Positions 1 through 13,449 are shown, numbered from the stretch's first letter. The stretch: DNA of 64,000 nucleotides from Rhytidiadelphus loreus (GCA_947034895.1 OX344763.1:53691025-53755024), one strand, 5' to 3'. Translations and numbers: made by a program. The notes: generated by a model from the letters alone, not told the origin.

Positions 1-7
1 AATTGCT

Positions 8-34
8 ACTTGCACCACATGTTTGCACATTCTT
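8..34 (+). other. Conserved monomer core 1, candidate binding or phasing element
   Basis: The stretch acttgcaccacatgtttgc followed by acattctt is almost unchanged throughout both domains. It contains a direct repeat of ttgcac 16 bp apart and the palindrome acatgt. Exceptions are few: catatttgc near 4091 and 6392, gctaattgc near 21951, 23544, 26907 and 29916, gcaatttgc in one domain B subtype, and gcaacttcc near 42311 and 44082. In other centromeric satellites, conserved segments are where kinetochore or nucleosome-positioning proteins act. That role here is inference. No CENP-B-box-like CGGG half was seen. Confidence 0.5.
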
Positions 35-141
35 TTTCACTTGAATTTCATGAGTTCCAATTCTCTACAACATGAAACTACAACGCAAGGTTCTTGCATC
101 AATTTCTAGTATAACGTTCAAGGTCATTCAATGTCACCACC

Positions 142-168
142 AAATGAATATTTCTTTGGATATTTGGA
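142..168 (+). other. Conserved monomer core 2, A+T-rich element
   Basis: The second nearly invariant segment, aaatgaatatttctttgg followed by atatttgga, has WGGAWATTTGG-like wording with short A/T tracts. The only common change is gaatatttc to gaatagttc, frequent in domain A and rare in B, plus gatagttgg at 690, 13962, 16086, 18210 and 19980. It is followed by the main domain marker, gacttaag (domain A, which creates a cttaag palindrome) versus gatttaag (mostly domain B). A nucleosome-phasing or protein-contact role is inferred only from conservation. Confidence 0.45.
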
Positions 169-177
169 CTTAAAAAG

Positions 178-885
178 AATTGCAACTTGCACCACATGTT
201 TGCACATTCTTTTTCACTTGAATTTCATGAGTTCCAATTCTCTATAACATGAAACTACAACGCAAGGTTCGTGTATCAATTTCTAGTATAACGTTCAAGG
301 TCATTCAATGCCACCACCAAATGAATATTTCTTTGGATATTTGGACTTAAGAAGAATTGCAACTTGCACCACATGTTTGCACATTCTTTTTCACTTGAAT
401 TTCATGAGTTCCAATTCTCTATAACATGAAACTAGAGCGCAAGGTTCGTGCATCAATTTCTAGTATAACGTTCAAGGTCATTCAATGTCACCACCAAATG
501 AATATTTCTTTGGATATTTGGACTTAAAAAGAATTGCAACTTGCACCACATGTTTGCACATTCTTTGTCACTTGAATTTCATGAGTTCCAATTCTCTATA
601 ACATGAAACTAGAGCGCAAGGTTCGTGTATCAATTTCTAGTATAACGTTCAAGGTCATTCAATGTCACCACCAAATGAATATTTCTTTGGATAGTTGGAC
701 TTAAGAAGAATTGCAACTTGCACCACATGTTTGCACATTCTTTGTCACTTGAATTTCATGAGTTCCAATTCTCTATAACATGAAACTAGAGCGCAAGGTT
801 CATGCATCAATTTCTAATTTAACGTTCAAGGTCATTCAATGTCAGCACCAAATGAATATTTCTTTGGATATTTGGACTTAAGAAG
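178..885 (+). repeat. Divergent relative of the 12-monomer HOR
   Basis: Monomers 2, 4 and 5 of the window match the first three monomers of the 12-monomer HOR at 13627. Monomer 2 has actacaacgc, gtgtatc and the rare atgccacc (308). Monomer 4 has tttgtcac, actagagcgc, gtgtatc and the rare gatagttgg (690). Monomer 5 has tttgtcac, actagagcgc, catgcatc, tctaattt and gtcagcacc. The two rare markers lie 382 bp apart here but 205 bp apart in the HOR, so monomer 3 (355-531) is an extra unit. This is either an older relative or a recombined copy, 13 kb from the clean array. Confidence 0.75.
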
Positions 886-1239
886 AATTGCTACTTGCAC
901 CACATGTTTGCACATTCTTTTTCACTTGAATTTCATGAGTTCCAATTCTCTATAACATGAAAGTTCAACGCAAGGTTCATGCATCAATTTCTAATTTAAC
1001 GTTCAAGGTCATTCAATGTCAGCACCAAATGAATATTTCTTTGGATATTTGGACTTAAGAAGAATTGCTACTTGCACCACATGTTTGCACATTCTTTGTC
1101 ACTTGAATTTTATGAGTTCCAATTCTCTATAACATGAAACTAGAGCGCAAGGTTCTTGCATCAATTTCTAGTATAACGTTCAAGGTCATTCAATGTCACC
1201 ACCAAATGAATAGTTCTTTGGATATTTGGACTTAAGAAG

Positions 1240-2980
1240 AATTGCTACTTGCACCACATGTTTGCACATTCTTTTTCACTTGAATTTCATGAGTTCCAAT
1301 TCTCTATAACATGAAACTACAGCGCAAGGTTCTTGCATCAATTTGTAGTATAACGTTCAAGGTCATTCAATGTCAGCACCAAATGAATATTTCTTTGGAT
1401 ATTTGGACTTAAGAAGAATTGCTACTTGCACCACATGTTTGCACATTCTTTTTCACTTGAATTTCATGAGTTCCAATTTTCTAGGACATGAAAGTTCAAC
1501 GCAAGGTTCATGCATCAATTTCTAATTTAACGTTCAAGGTCATTCAATGTCACCACCAAATGAATAGTTCTTTGGATATTTGGACTTAAGAAGAATTGCT
1601 ACTTGCACCACATGTTTGCACATTCTTTTTCACTTGAATTTCATGAGTTCCAATTCTCTATAACATGAAACTACAACGCAAGGTTCTTGCATCAATTTCT
1701 AGTATAACGTTCAAGGTCATTCAATGTCAGCACCAAATGAATATTTCTTTGGATATTTGGACTTAAGAAGAATTGCTACTTGCACCACATGTTTGCACAT
1801 TCTTTTTCACTTGAATTTCATGAGTTCCAATTCTCTATAACATGAAACTACAACGCAAGGTTCTTGCATCAATTTCTAGTATAACGTTCAAGGTCATTCA
1901 ATGTCACCACCAAATGAATATTTCTTTGGATATTTGGACTTAAGAAGAATTGCTACTTGCACCACATGTTTGCACATTCTTTGTCACTTGAATTTCATGA
2001 GTTCCAATTCTCTATAACATGAAACTACAACGCAAGGTTCTTGCATCAATTTCTAGTATAACGTTCAAGGTCATTCAATGTCACCACCAAATGAATATTT
2101 CTTTGGATATTTGGACTTAAGAAGAATTGCTACTTGCACCACATGTTTGCACATTCTTTTTCACTTGAATTTCATGAGTTCCAATTCTCTATAACATGAA
2201 ACTACAGCGCAAGGTTCTTGCATCAATTTGTAGTATAACGTTCAAGGTCATTCAATGTCAGCACCAAATGAATATTTCTTTGGATATTTGGACTTAAGAA
2301 AAATTGCTACTTGCACCACATGTTTGCACATTCTTTTTCACTTGAATTTCATGAGTTCCAATTTTCTAGGACATGAAAGTTCAACGCAAGGTTCATGCAT
2401 CAATTTCTAATTTAACGTTCAAGGTCATTCAATGTCACCACCAAATGAATAGTTCTTTGGATATTTGGACTTAAGAAGAATTGCTACTTGCACCACATGT
2501 TTGCACATTCTTTTTCACTTGAATTTCATGAGTTCCAATTCTCTATAACATGAAACTACAACGCAAGGTTCTTGCATCAATTTCTAGTATAACGTTCAAG
2601 GTCATTCAATGTCACCACCAAATGAATATTTCTTTGGATATTTGGACTTAAGAAGAATTGCTACTTGCACCACATGTTTGCACATTCTTTTTCACTTGAA
2701 TTTCATGAGTTCCAATTCTCTATAACATGAAACTACAACGCAAGGTTCTTGCATCAATTTCTAGTATAACGTTCAAGGTCATTCAATGTCACCACCAAAT
2801 GAATATTTCTTTGGATATTTGGACTTAAGAAGAATTGCTACTTGCACCACATGTTTGCACATTCTTTTTCACTTGAATTTCATGAGTTCCAATTCTCTAT
2901 AACATGAAACTAGAGCGCAAGGTTCATGTATCAATTTCTAGTATAACGTTCAAGGTCATTCAATGTCACCACCAAATGAA
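1240..2980 (+). repeat. 5-monomer (885-bp) tandem repeat in domain A
   Basis: Markers recur at exactly 885 bp, which is 5 x 177: atttgtag at 1341 and 2226, the tctaggac/aagttcaacgc monomer near 1478 and 2363, and the following gaatagttc near 1565 and 2450. One difference within the pair is taagaagaattg against taagaaaaattg at 2295. Limits are approximate to one monomer. Confidence 0.75.
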
Positions 2981-3539
2981 TATTTCTTTGGATATTTGGA
3001 CTTAAGAAGAATTGCAACTTGCACCACATGTTTGCACAGTCTTTGTCACTTGAATTTCATGAGTTCCAATTCTCTATAACATGAAACTAGAGCGCAAGGT
3101 TCGTGTATCAATTTCTAGTATAACGTTCAAGGTCATTCAATGTCACCACCAAATGAATATTTCTTTGGATATTTGGACTTAAGAAGAATTGCAACTTGCA
3201 CCACATGTTTGCACATTCTTTGTCACTTGAATTTTATGAGTTCCAATTCTCTATAACATGAAACTAGAGCGCAAGGTTCTTGCATCAATTTCTAGTATAA
3301 CGTTCAAGGTCATTCAATGTCACCACCAAATGAATATTTCTTTGGATATTTGGACTTAAGAAGAATTGCTACTTGCACCACATGTTTGCACATTCTTTTT
3401 CACTTGAATTTCATGAGTTCCAATTCTCTATAACATGAAACTACAGCGCAAGGTTCTTGCATCAATTTCTAGTATAACGTTCAAGGTCATTCAATGTCAG
3501 CACCAAATGAATATTTCTTTGGATATTTGGACTTAAGAA

Positions 3540-6500
3540 GAATTGCTACTTGCACCACATGTTTGCACATTCTTTTTCACTTGAATTTCATGAGTTCCAA
3601 TTTTCTAGGACATGAAAGTTCAACGCAAGGTTCATGCATCAATTTCTAATTTAACGTTCAAGGTCATTCAATGTCACCACCAAATGAATAGTTCTTAGGA
3701 TATTTGGACTTAAGAAGAATTGCAACTTGCACCACATGTTTGCACATTCTTTTTCACTTGAATTTCATGAGTTCCAATTCTCTATAACATGAAACTACAA
3801 CGCAAGGTTCTTGCATCAATTTCTAGTATAACGTTCAAGGTCATTCAATGTCACCACCAAATGAATATTTCTTTGGATATTTGGACTTAAGAAGAATTGC
3901 TACTTGCACCACATGTTTGCACATTCTTTGTCACTTGAATTTCATGAGTTCCAATTCTCTATAACATGAAACTAGAGCGCAAGGTTCGTGTATCAATTTC
4001 TAGTATAACGTTCAAGGTCATTCAATGTCACCACCAAATGAATAGTTCTTTGGATATTTGGACTTAAGAAGAATTGCAACTTGCACCACATATTTGCACA
4101 GTCTTTGTCACTTGAATTTCATGAGTTCCAATTCTCTATAACATGAAACTAGAGCGCAAGGTTCGTGTATCAATTTCTAGTATAACGTTCAAGGTCATTC
4201 AATGTCACCACCAAATGAATATTTCTTTGGATATTTGGACTTAAGAAGAATTGCAACTTGCACCACATGTTTGCACAGTCTTTGTCACTTGAATTTCATG
4301 AGTTCCAATTCTCTATAACATGAAACTAGAACGCAAGGTTCGTGTATCAATTTCTAGTATAACGTTCAAGGTCATTCAATGTCACCACCAAATGAATATT
4401 TCTTTGGATATTTGGACTTAAGAAGAATTGCTACTTGCACCACATGTTTGCACATTCTTTGTCACTTGAATTTTATGAGTTCCAATTCTCTATAACATGA
4501 AACTAGAGCGCAAGGTTCTTGCATCAATTTCTAGTATAACGTTCAAGGTCATTCAATGTCACCACCAAATGAATATTTCTTTGGATATTTGGACTTAAGA
4601 AGAATTGCTACTTGCACCACATGTTTGCACATTCTTTTTCACTTGAATTTCATGAGTTCCAATTCTCTATAACATGAAACTACAGCGCAAGGTTCTTGCA
4701 TCAATTTCTAGTATAACGTTCAAGGTCATTCAATGTCAGCACCAAATGAATATTTCTTTGGATATTTGGACTTAAGAAGAATTGCTACTTGCACCACATG
4801 TTTGCACATTCTTTTTCACTTGAATTTCATGAGTTCCAATTTTCTAGGACATGAAAGTTCAACGCAAGGTTCATGCATCAATTTCTAATTTAACGTTCAA
4901 GGTCATTCAATGTCACCACCAAATGAATAGTTCTTTGGATATTTGGACTTAAGAAGAATTGCTACTTGCACCACATGTTTGCACATTCTTTTTCACTTGA
5001 ATTTCATGAGTTCCAATTCTCTATAACATGAAACTACAACGCAAGGTTCTTGCATCAATTTCTAGTATAACGTTCAAGGTCATTCAATGTCACCACCAAA
5101 TGAATATTTCTTTGGATATTTGGACTTAAGAAGAATTGCTACTTGCACCACATGTTTGCACATTCTTTTTCACTTGAATTTCATGAGTTCCAATTTTCTA
5201 GGACATGAAAGTTCAACGCAAGGTTCATGCATCAATTTCTAATTTAACGTTCAAGGTCATTCAATGTCACCACCAAATGAATAGTTCTTAGGATATTTGG
5301 ACTTAAGAAGAATTGCTACTTGCACCACATGTTTGCACATTCTTTGTCACTTGAATTTCATGAGTTCCAATTCTCTATAACATGAAACTACAGCGCAAGG
5401 TTCTTGCATCAATTTCTAGTATAACGTTCAAGGTCATTCAATGTCAGCACCAAATGAATATTTCTTTGGATATTTGGACTTAAGAAGAATTGCTACTTGC
5501 ACCACATGTTTGCACATTCTTTTTCACTTGAATTTCATGAGTTCCAATTTTCTAGGACATGAAAGTTCAACGCAAGGTTCATGCATCAATTTCTAATTTA
5601 ACGTTCAAGGTCATTCAATGTCAGCACCAAATGAATATTTCTTTGGATATTTGGACTTAAGAAGAATTGCTACTTGCACCACATGTTTGCACATTCTTTT
5701 TCACTTGAATTTCATGAGTTCCAATTCTCTATAACATGAAACTACAACGCAAGGTTCTTGCATCAATTTCTAGTATAACGTTCAAGGTCATTCAATGTCA
5801 CCACCAAATGAATATTTCTTTGGATATTTGGACTTAAGAAGAATTGCTACTTGCACCACATGTTTGCACATTCTTTTTCACTTGAATTTCATGAGTTCCA
5901 ATTTTCTAGGACATGAAAGTTCAACGCAAGGTTCATGCATCAATTTCTAATTTAACGTTCAAGGTCATTCAATGTCACCACCAAATGAATAGTTCTTAGG
6001 ATATTTGGACTTAAGAAGAATTGCAACTTGCACCACATGTTTGCACATTCTTTTTCACTTGAATTTCATGAGTTCCAATTCTCTATAACATGAAACTACA
6101 ACGCAAGGTTCTTGCATCAATTTCTAGTATAACGTTCAAGGTCATTCAATGTCACCACCAAATGAATATTTCTTTGGATATTTGGACTTAAGAAGAATTG
6201 CTACTTGCACCACATGTTTGCACATTCTTTGTCACTTGAATTTCATGAGTTCCAATTCTCTATAACATGAAACTAGAGCGCAAGGTTCGTGTATCAATTT
6301 CTAGTATAACGTTCAAGGTCATTCAATGTCACCACCAAATGAATAGTTCTTTGGATATTTGGACTTAAGAAGAATTGCAACTTGCACCACATATTTGCAC
6401 AGTCTTTGTCACTTGAATTTCATGAGTTCCAATTCTCTATAACATGAAACTAGAGCGCAAGGTTCGTGTATCAATTTCTAGTATAACGTTCAAGGTCATT

Positions 6501-7330
6501 CAATGTCACCACCAAATGAATAGTTCTTTGGATATTTGGACTTAAGAAGAATTGCAACTTGCACCACATGTTTGCACAGTCTTTGTCACTTGAATTTCAT
6601 GAGTTCCAATTCTCTATAACATGAAACTAGAGCGCAAGGTTCGTGTATCAATTTCTAGTATAACGTTCAAGGTCATTCAATGTCACCACCAAATGAATAT
6701 TTCTTTGGATATTTGGACTTAAGAAGAATTGCTACTTGCACCACATGTTTGCACATTCTTTGTCACTTGAATTTTATGAGTTCCAATTCTCTATAACATG
6801 AAACTAGAGCGCAAGGTTCTTGCATCAATTTCTAGTATAACGTTCAAGGTCATTCAATGTCACCACCAAATGAATATTTCTTTGGATATTTGGACTTAAG
6901 AAGAATTGCTACTTGCACCACATGTTTGCACATTCTTTGTCACTTGAATTTCATGAGTTCCAATTCTCTATAACATGAAACTACAGCGCAATGTTCTTGC
7001 ATCAATTTGTAGTATAACGTTCAAGGTCATTCAATGTCAGCACCAAATGAATATTTCTTTGGATATTTGGACTTAAGAAAAATTGCTACTTGCACCACAT
7101 GTTTGCACATTCTTTTTCACTTGAATTTCATGAGTTCCAATTTTCTAGGACATGAAAGTTCAACGCAAGGTTCATGCATCAATTTCTAATTTAACGTTCA
7201 AGGTCATTCAATGTCAGCACCAAATGAATATTTCTTTGGATATTTGGACTTAAGAAGAATTGCTACTTGCACCACATGTTTGCACATTCTTTTTCACTTG
7301 AATTTCATGAGTTCCAATTTTCTAGGACAT
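3540..7330 (+). repeat. 13-monomer (2301-bp) periodicity
   Basis: Rare markers recur at exactly 2301 bp (13 x 177): gttcttagg at 3691 and 5992, and catatttgc at 4091 and 6392. Matching monomer order extends over roughly 1.5 kb or more per copy: tctaggac, gaatagttc, ctataac/agagcgc, then ttttatgag and tctaggac. The stretch between the copies (about 5.0-5.8 kb) does not fit the same order and contains another gttcttagg at 5284. A further marker, gcgcaatg, repeats at 6986 and 9287, again 2301 bp, but the match there is short. Confidence 0.75.
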
Positions 7331-10300
7331 GAAAGTTCAACGCAAGGTTCTTGCATCAATTTCTAGTATAACGTTCAAGGTCATTCAATGTCACCACCAA
7401 ATGAATATTTCTTTGGATATTTGGACTTAAGAAGAATTGCTACTTGCACCACATGTTTGCACAGTCTTTGTCACTTGAATTTCATGAGTTCCAATTCTCT
7501 ATAACATGAAACTAGAGCGCAAGGTTCGTGTATCAATTTCTAGTATAACGTTCAAGGTCATTCAATGTCACCACCAAATGAATAGTTCTTTGGATATTTG
7601 GACTTAAGAAGAATTGCTACTTGCACCACATGTTTGCACAGTCTTTGTCACTTGAATTTCATGAGTTCCAATTCTCTATAACATGAAACTAGAGCGCAAG
7701 GTTCGTGTATCAATTTCTAGTATAACGTTCAAGGTCATTCAATGTCACCACCAAATGAATATTTCTTTGGATATTTGGACTTAAGAAGAATTGCAACTTG
7801 CACCACATGTTTGCACATTCTTTGTCACTTGAATTTTATGAGTTCCAATTCTCTATAACATGAAACTAGAGCGCAAGGTTCTTGCATCAATTTCTAGTAT
7901 AACGTTCAAGGTCATTCAATGTCACCACCAAATGAATATTTCTTTGGATATTTGGACTTAAGAAGAATTGCTACTTGCACCACATGTTTGCACATTCTTT
8001 TTCACTTGAATTTCATGAGTTCCAATTTTCTAGGACATGAAAGTTCAACGCAAGGTTCTTGCATCAATTTCTAGTATAACGTTCAAGGTCATTCAATGTC
8101 ACCACCAAATGAATATTTCTTTGGATATTTGGACTTAAGAAGAATTGCTACTTGCACCACATGTTTGCACATTCTTTGTCACTTGAATTTCATGAGTTCC
8201 AATTCTCTATAACATGAAACTAGAGCGCAAGGTTCGTGTATCAATTTCTAGTATAACGTTCAAGGTCATTCAATGTCACCACCAAATGAATAGTTCTTTG
8301 GATATTTGGACTTAAGAAGAATTGCAACTTGCACCACATGTTTGCACAGTCTTTGTCACTTGAATTCCATGAGTTCCAATTCTCTATAACATGAAACTAG
8401 AGCGCAAGGTTCGTGTATCAATTTCTAGTATAACGTTCAAGGTCATTCAATGTCACCACCAAATGAATATTTCTTTGGATATTTGGACTTAAGAAGAATT
8501 GCAACTTGCACCACATGTTTGCACATTCTTTGTCACTTGAATTTTATGAGTTCCAATTCTCTATAACATGAAACTAGAGCGCAAGGTTCTTGCATCAATT
8601 TCTAGTATAACGTTCAAGGTCATTCAATGTCACCACCAAATGAATATTTCTTTGGATATTTGGACTTAAGAAGAATTGCTACTTGCACCACATGTTTGCA
8701 CATTCTTTTTCACTTGAATTTCATGAGTTCCAATTCTCTATAACATGAAACTACAGCGCAAGGTTCTTGCATGAATTTCTAGTATAACGTTCAAGGTCAT
8801 TCAATGTCAGCACCAAATGAATATTTCTTTGGATATTTGGACTTAAGAAGAATTGCAACTTGCACCACATGTTTGCACATTCTTTTTCACTTGAATTTCA
8901 TGAGTTCCAATTTTCTAGGACATGAAAGTTCAACGCAAGGTTCATGCATCAATTTCTAGTATAACGTTCAAGGTCATTCAATGTCACCACCAAATGAATA
9001 TTTCTTTGGATATTTGGACTTAAGAAGAATTGCTACTTGCACCACATGTTTGCACATTCTTTGTCACTTGAATTTCATGAGTTCCAATTCTCTATAACAT
9101 GAAACTACAGCGCAATGTTCTTGCATCAATTTCTAGTATAACGTTCAAGGTCATTCAATGTCACCACCAAATGAATATTTCTTTGGATATTTGGACTTAA
9201 GAAGAATTGCTACTTGCACCACATGTTTGCACATTCTTTGTCACTTGAATTTCATGAGTTCCAATTCTCTATAACATGAAACTACAGCGCAATGTTCTTG
9301 CATCAATTTGTAGTATAACGTTCAAGGTCATTCAATGTCAGCACCAAATGAATATTTCTTTGGATATTTGGACTTAAGAAAAATTGCTACTTGCACCACA
9401 TGTTTGCACATTCTTTTTCACTTGAATTTCATGAGTTCCAATTTTCTAGGACATGAAAGTTCAACGCAAGGTTCATGCATCAATTTCTAATTTAACGTTC
9501 AAGGTCATTCAATGTCAGCACCAAATGAATATTTCTTTGGATATTTGGACTTAAGAAGAATTGCTACTTGCACCACATGTTTGCACATTCTTTTTCACTT
9601 GAATTTCATGAGTTCCAATTTTCTAGGACATGAAAGTTCAACGCAAGGTTCTTGCATCAATTTCTAGTATAACGTTCAAGGTCATTCAATGTCACCACCA
9701 AATGAATATTTCTTTGGATATTTGGACTTAAGAAGAATTGCTACTTGCACCACATGTTTGCACATTCTTTTTCACTTGAATTTCATGAGTTCCAATTTTC
9801 TAGGACATGAAAGTTCAACGCAAGGTTCTTGCATCAATTTCTAGTATAACGTTCAAGGTCATTCAATGTCACCAAATGAATATTTCTTTGGATATTTGGA
9901 CTTAAGAAGAATTGCTACTTGCACCACATGTTTGCACATTCTTTGTCACTTGAATTTCATGAGTTCCAATTCTCTATAACATGAAACTAGAGCGCAAGGT
10001 TCGTGTATCAATTTCTAGTATAACGTTCAAGGTCATTCAATGTCACCACCAAATGAATAGTTCTTTGGATATTTGGACTTAAGAAGAATTGCTACTTGCA
10101 CCACATGTTTGCACAGTCTTTGTCACTTGAATTTCATGAGTTCCAATTCTCTATAACATGAAACTAGAGCGCAAGGTTCGTGTATCAATTTCTAATATAA
10201 CGTTCAAGGTCATTCAATGTCACCACCAAATGAATATTTCTTTGGATATTTGGACTTAAGAAGAATTGCAACTTGCACCACATGTTTGCACATTCTTTGT

Positions 10301-11430
10301 CACTTGAATTTTATGAGTTCCAATTCTCTATAACATGAAACTAGAGCGCAAGGTTCTTGCATCAATTTCTAGTATAACGTTCAAGGTCATTCAATGTCAC
10401 CACCAAATGAATATTTCTTTGGATATTTGGACTTAAGAAGAATTGCTACTTGCACCACATGTTTGCACATTCTTTTTCACTTGAATTTCATGAGTTCCAA
10501 TTTTCTAGGACATGAAAGTTCAACGCAAGGTTCTTGCATCAATTTCTAGTATAACGTTCAAGGTCATTCAATGTCACCACCAAATGAATATTTCTTTGGA
10601 TATTTGGACTTAAGAAGAATTGCTACTTGCACCACATGTTTGCACATTCTTTGTCACTTGAATTTCATGAGTTCCAATTCTCTATAACATGAAACTAGAG
10701 CGCAAGGTTCGTGTATCAATTTCTAGTATAACGTTCAAGGTCATTCAATGTCACCACCAAATGAATAGTTCTTTGGATATTTGGACTTAAGAAGAATTGC
10801 AACTTGCACCACATGTTTGCACAGTCTTTGTCACTTGAATTCCATGAGTTCCAATTCTCTATAACATGAAACTAGAGCGCAAGGTTCGTGTATCAATTTC
10901 TAGTATAACGTTCAAGGTCATTCAATGTCACCACCAAATGAATATTTCTTTGGATATTTGGACTTAAGAAGAATTGCAACTTGCACCACATGTTTGCACA
11001 TTCTTTGTCACTTGAATTTTATGAGTTCCAATTCTCTATAACATGAAACTAGAGCGCAAGGTTCTTGCATCAATTTCTAGTATAACGTTCAAGGTCATTC
11101 AATGTCACCACCAAATGAATATTTCTTTGGATATTTGGACTTAAGAAGAATTGCTACTTGCACCACATGTTTGCACATTCTTTTTCACTTGAATTTCATG
11201 AGTTCCAATTCTCTATAACATGAAACTACAGCGCAAGGTTCTTGCATGAATTTCTAGTATAACGTTCAAGGTCATTCAATGTCAGCACCAAATGAATATT
11301 TCTTTGGATATTTGGACTTAAGAAGAATTGCAACTTGCACCACATGTTTGCACATTCTTTTTCACTTGAATTTCATGAGTTCCAATTTTCTAGGACATGA
11401 AAGTTCAACGCAAGGTTCATGCATCAATTT
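7100..11430 (+). repeat. 14-monomer repeat (2475-bp offset, 2478 minus 3)
   Basis: Two rare markers repeat at the same 2475-bp offset: tgaattcc at 8361 and 10836, and ttgcatgaa at 8767 and 11242. Fourteen 177-bp units would be 2478, and the missing 3 bp are explained by the 174-bp monomer at 9736-9909. Monomer order agrees from about 7.1-8.95 kb against 9.6-11.43 kb. Part of the series (agagcgc, ttttatgag, acagcgc, tctaggac) appears again 1062 bp (6 monomers) later, at about 12.07-12.44 kb. Confidence 0.8.
9736..9909 (+). repeat. 174-bp monomer with a 3-bp deletion
   Basis: This is the only short monomer in the window. It reads atgtcaccaaatg where other copies have atgtcaccaccaaatg, the loss of one acc near 9871-9876, probably by slippage in the acc-acc direct repeat. 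It preserves the frame of three. It explains the 3-bp shortfall of the 14-monomer offset around it and sets the phase of all later units back by 3. Confidence 0.97.
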
Positions 11431-13449
11431 CTAATTTAACGTTCAAGGTCATTCAATGTCAGCACCAAATGAATAGTTCTTTGGATATTTGGACTTAAGA
11501 AGAATTGCTACTTGCACCACATGTTTGCACATTCTTTTTCACTTGAATTTCATGAGTTCCAATTTTCTAGGACATGAAAGTTCAACGCAAGGTTCTTGCA
11601 TCAATTTCTAGTATAACGTTCAAGGTCATTCAATGTCACCACCAAATGAATATTTCTTTGGATATTTGGACTTAAGAAGAATTGCTACTTGCACCACATG
11701 TTTGCACATTCTTTGTCACTTGAATTTCATGAGTTCCAATTCTCTATAACATGAAACTAGAGCGCAAGGTTCGTGTATCAATTTCTAGTATAACGTTCAA
11801 GGTCATTCAATGTCACCACCAAATGAATATTTCTTTGGATATTTGGACTTAAGAAGAATTGCAACTTGCACCACATGTTTGCACAGTCTTTGTCACTTGA
11901 ATTTCATGAGTTCCAATTCTCTATAACATGAAACTAGAGCGCAAGGTTCGTGTATCAATTTCTAGTATAACGTTCAAGGTCAATCAATGTCACCACCAAA
12001 TGAATATTTCTTTGGATATTTGGACTTAAGAAGAATTGCAACTTGCACCACATGTTTGCACATTCTTTGTCACTTGAATTTTATGAGTTCCAATTCTCTA
12101 TAACATGAAACTAGAGCGCAAGGTTCTTGCATCAATTTCTAGTATAACGTTCAAGGTCATTCAATGTCACCACCAAATGAATATTTCTTTGGATATTTGG
12201 ACTTAAGAAGAATTGCTACTTGCACCACATGTTTGCACATTCTTTTTCACTTGAATTTCATGAGTTCCAATTCTCTATAACATGAAACTACAGCGCAAGG
12301 TTCTTGCATCAATTTGTAGTATAACGTTCAAGGTCATTCAATGTCAGCACCAAATGAATATTTCTTTGGATATTTGGACTTAAGAAGAATTGCAACTTGC
12401 ACCACATGTTTGCACATTCTTTTTCACTTGAATTTCATGAGTTCCAATTTTCTAGGACATGAAAGTTCAACGCAAGGTTCATGCATCAATTTCTAATTTA
12501 ACGTTCAAGGTCATTCAATGTCACCACCAAATGAATAGTTCTTTGGATATTTGGACTTAAGAAGAATTGCTACTTGCACCACATGTTTGCACATTCTTTT
12601 TCACTTGAATTTCATGAGTTCCAATTCTCTATAACATGAAACTACAACGCAAGGTTCTTGCATCAATTTCTAGTATAACGTTCAAGGTCATTCAATGTCA
12701 CCACCAAATGAATAGTTCTTTGGATATTTGGACTTAAGAAGAATTGCTACTTGCACCACATGTTTGCACATTCTTTTTCACTTGAATTTCATGAGTTCCA
12801 ATTCTCTATAACATGAAACTAGAGCGCAAGGTTCATGTATCAATTTCTAGTATAACGTTCAAGGTCATTCAATGTCACCACCAAATGAATATTTCTTTGG
12901 ATATTTGGACTTAAGAAGAATTGCTACTTGCACCACATGTTTGCACATTCTTTTTCACTTGAATTTCATGAGTTCCAATTCTCTATAACATGAAACTACA
13001 ACGCAAGGTTCTTGCATCAATTTCTAGTATAACGTTCAAGGTCATTCAATGTCACCACCAAATGAATAGTTCTTTGGATATTTGGACTTAAGAAGAATTG
13101 CTACTTGCACCACATGTTTGCACATTCTTTTTCACTTGAATTTCATGAGTTCCAATTCTCTATAACATGAAACTACAACGCAAGGTTCTTGCATCAATTT
13201 CTAGTATAACGTTCAAGGTCATTCAATGTCACCACCAAATGAATATTTCTTTGGATATTTGGACTTAAGAAGAATTGCTACTTGCACCACATGTTTGCAC
13301 ATTCTTTTTCACTTGAATTTCATGAGTTCCAATTCTCTATAACATGAAACTACAACGCAAGGTTCTTGCATCAATTTCTAGTATAACGTTCAAGGTCATT
13401 CAATGTCACCACCAAATGAATAGTTCATTGGATATTTGGACTTAAGAAG

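Larger units (their letters stand above)
1..177 (+). repeat. Reference monomer (first complete copy)
   Basis: This copy is used as the coordinate frame for the others. Positions 1-60 hold a block that hardly changes along the window: acttgcaccacatgtttgc, cattctt, then tcacttgaatttcatgagt. Positions about 61-138 hold nearly all the diagnostic variation: ctctataac, tctaggac, ctaagacat or atttctctgac; then actacaacgc, actagagcgc, aagttcaacgc or gagtacaacgc; then gttcttgcatc, gttcgtgtatc, gttcatgcatc or gtttatgcatc; then tctagtataac, tctaatttaac, tctagtgtaac or tcaaatttaac. Positions 142-168 (aaatgaatatttctttgg, then atatttgga) are again almost invariant. The unit is 59 x 3 bases long, so a reading frame is kept from copy to copy. 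This copy carries the rarer 'ctacaac' and 'taaaaag' variants. Confidence 0.95.

Noticed and set aside
1..177. CENP-B box in the monomer
   Set aside because: gttcg occurs in some subtypes, but no CGGG half follows at the required spacing, and the segment is in the variable part.
1..177. Known alpha satellite or Arabidopsis/Brassica centromere repeat
   Set aside because: The length is similar, but I see no matching wording with those families as I know them. A database search would be decisive.
1..177. Internal sub-repeat (half-unit) structure of the monomer
   Set aside because: Only ttgcac x2 and short ggatatttgga-like echoes were seen. The two halves of the unit do not align convincingly by eye.
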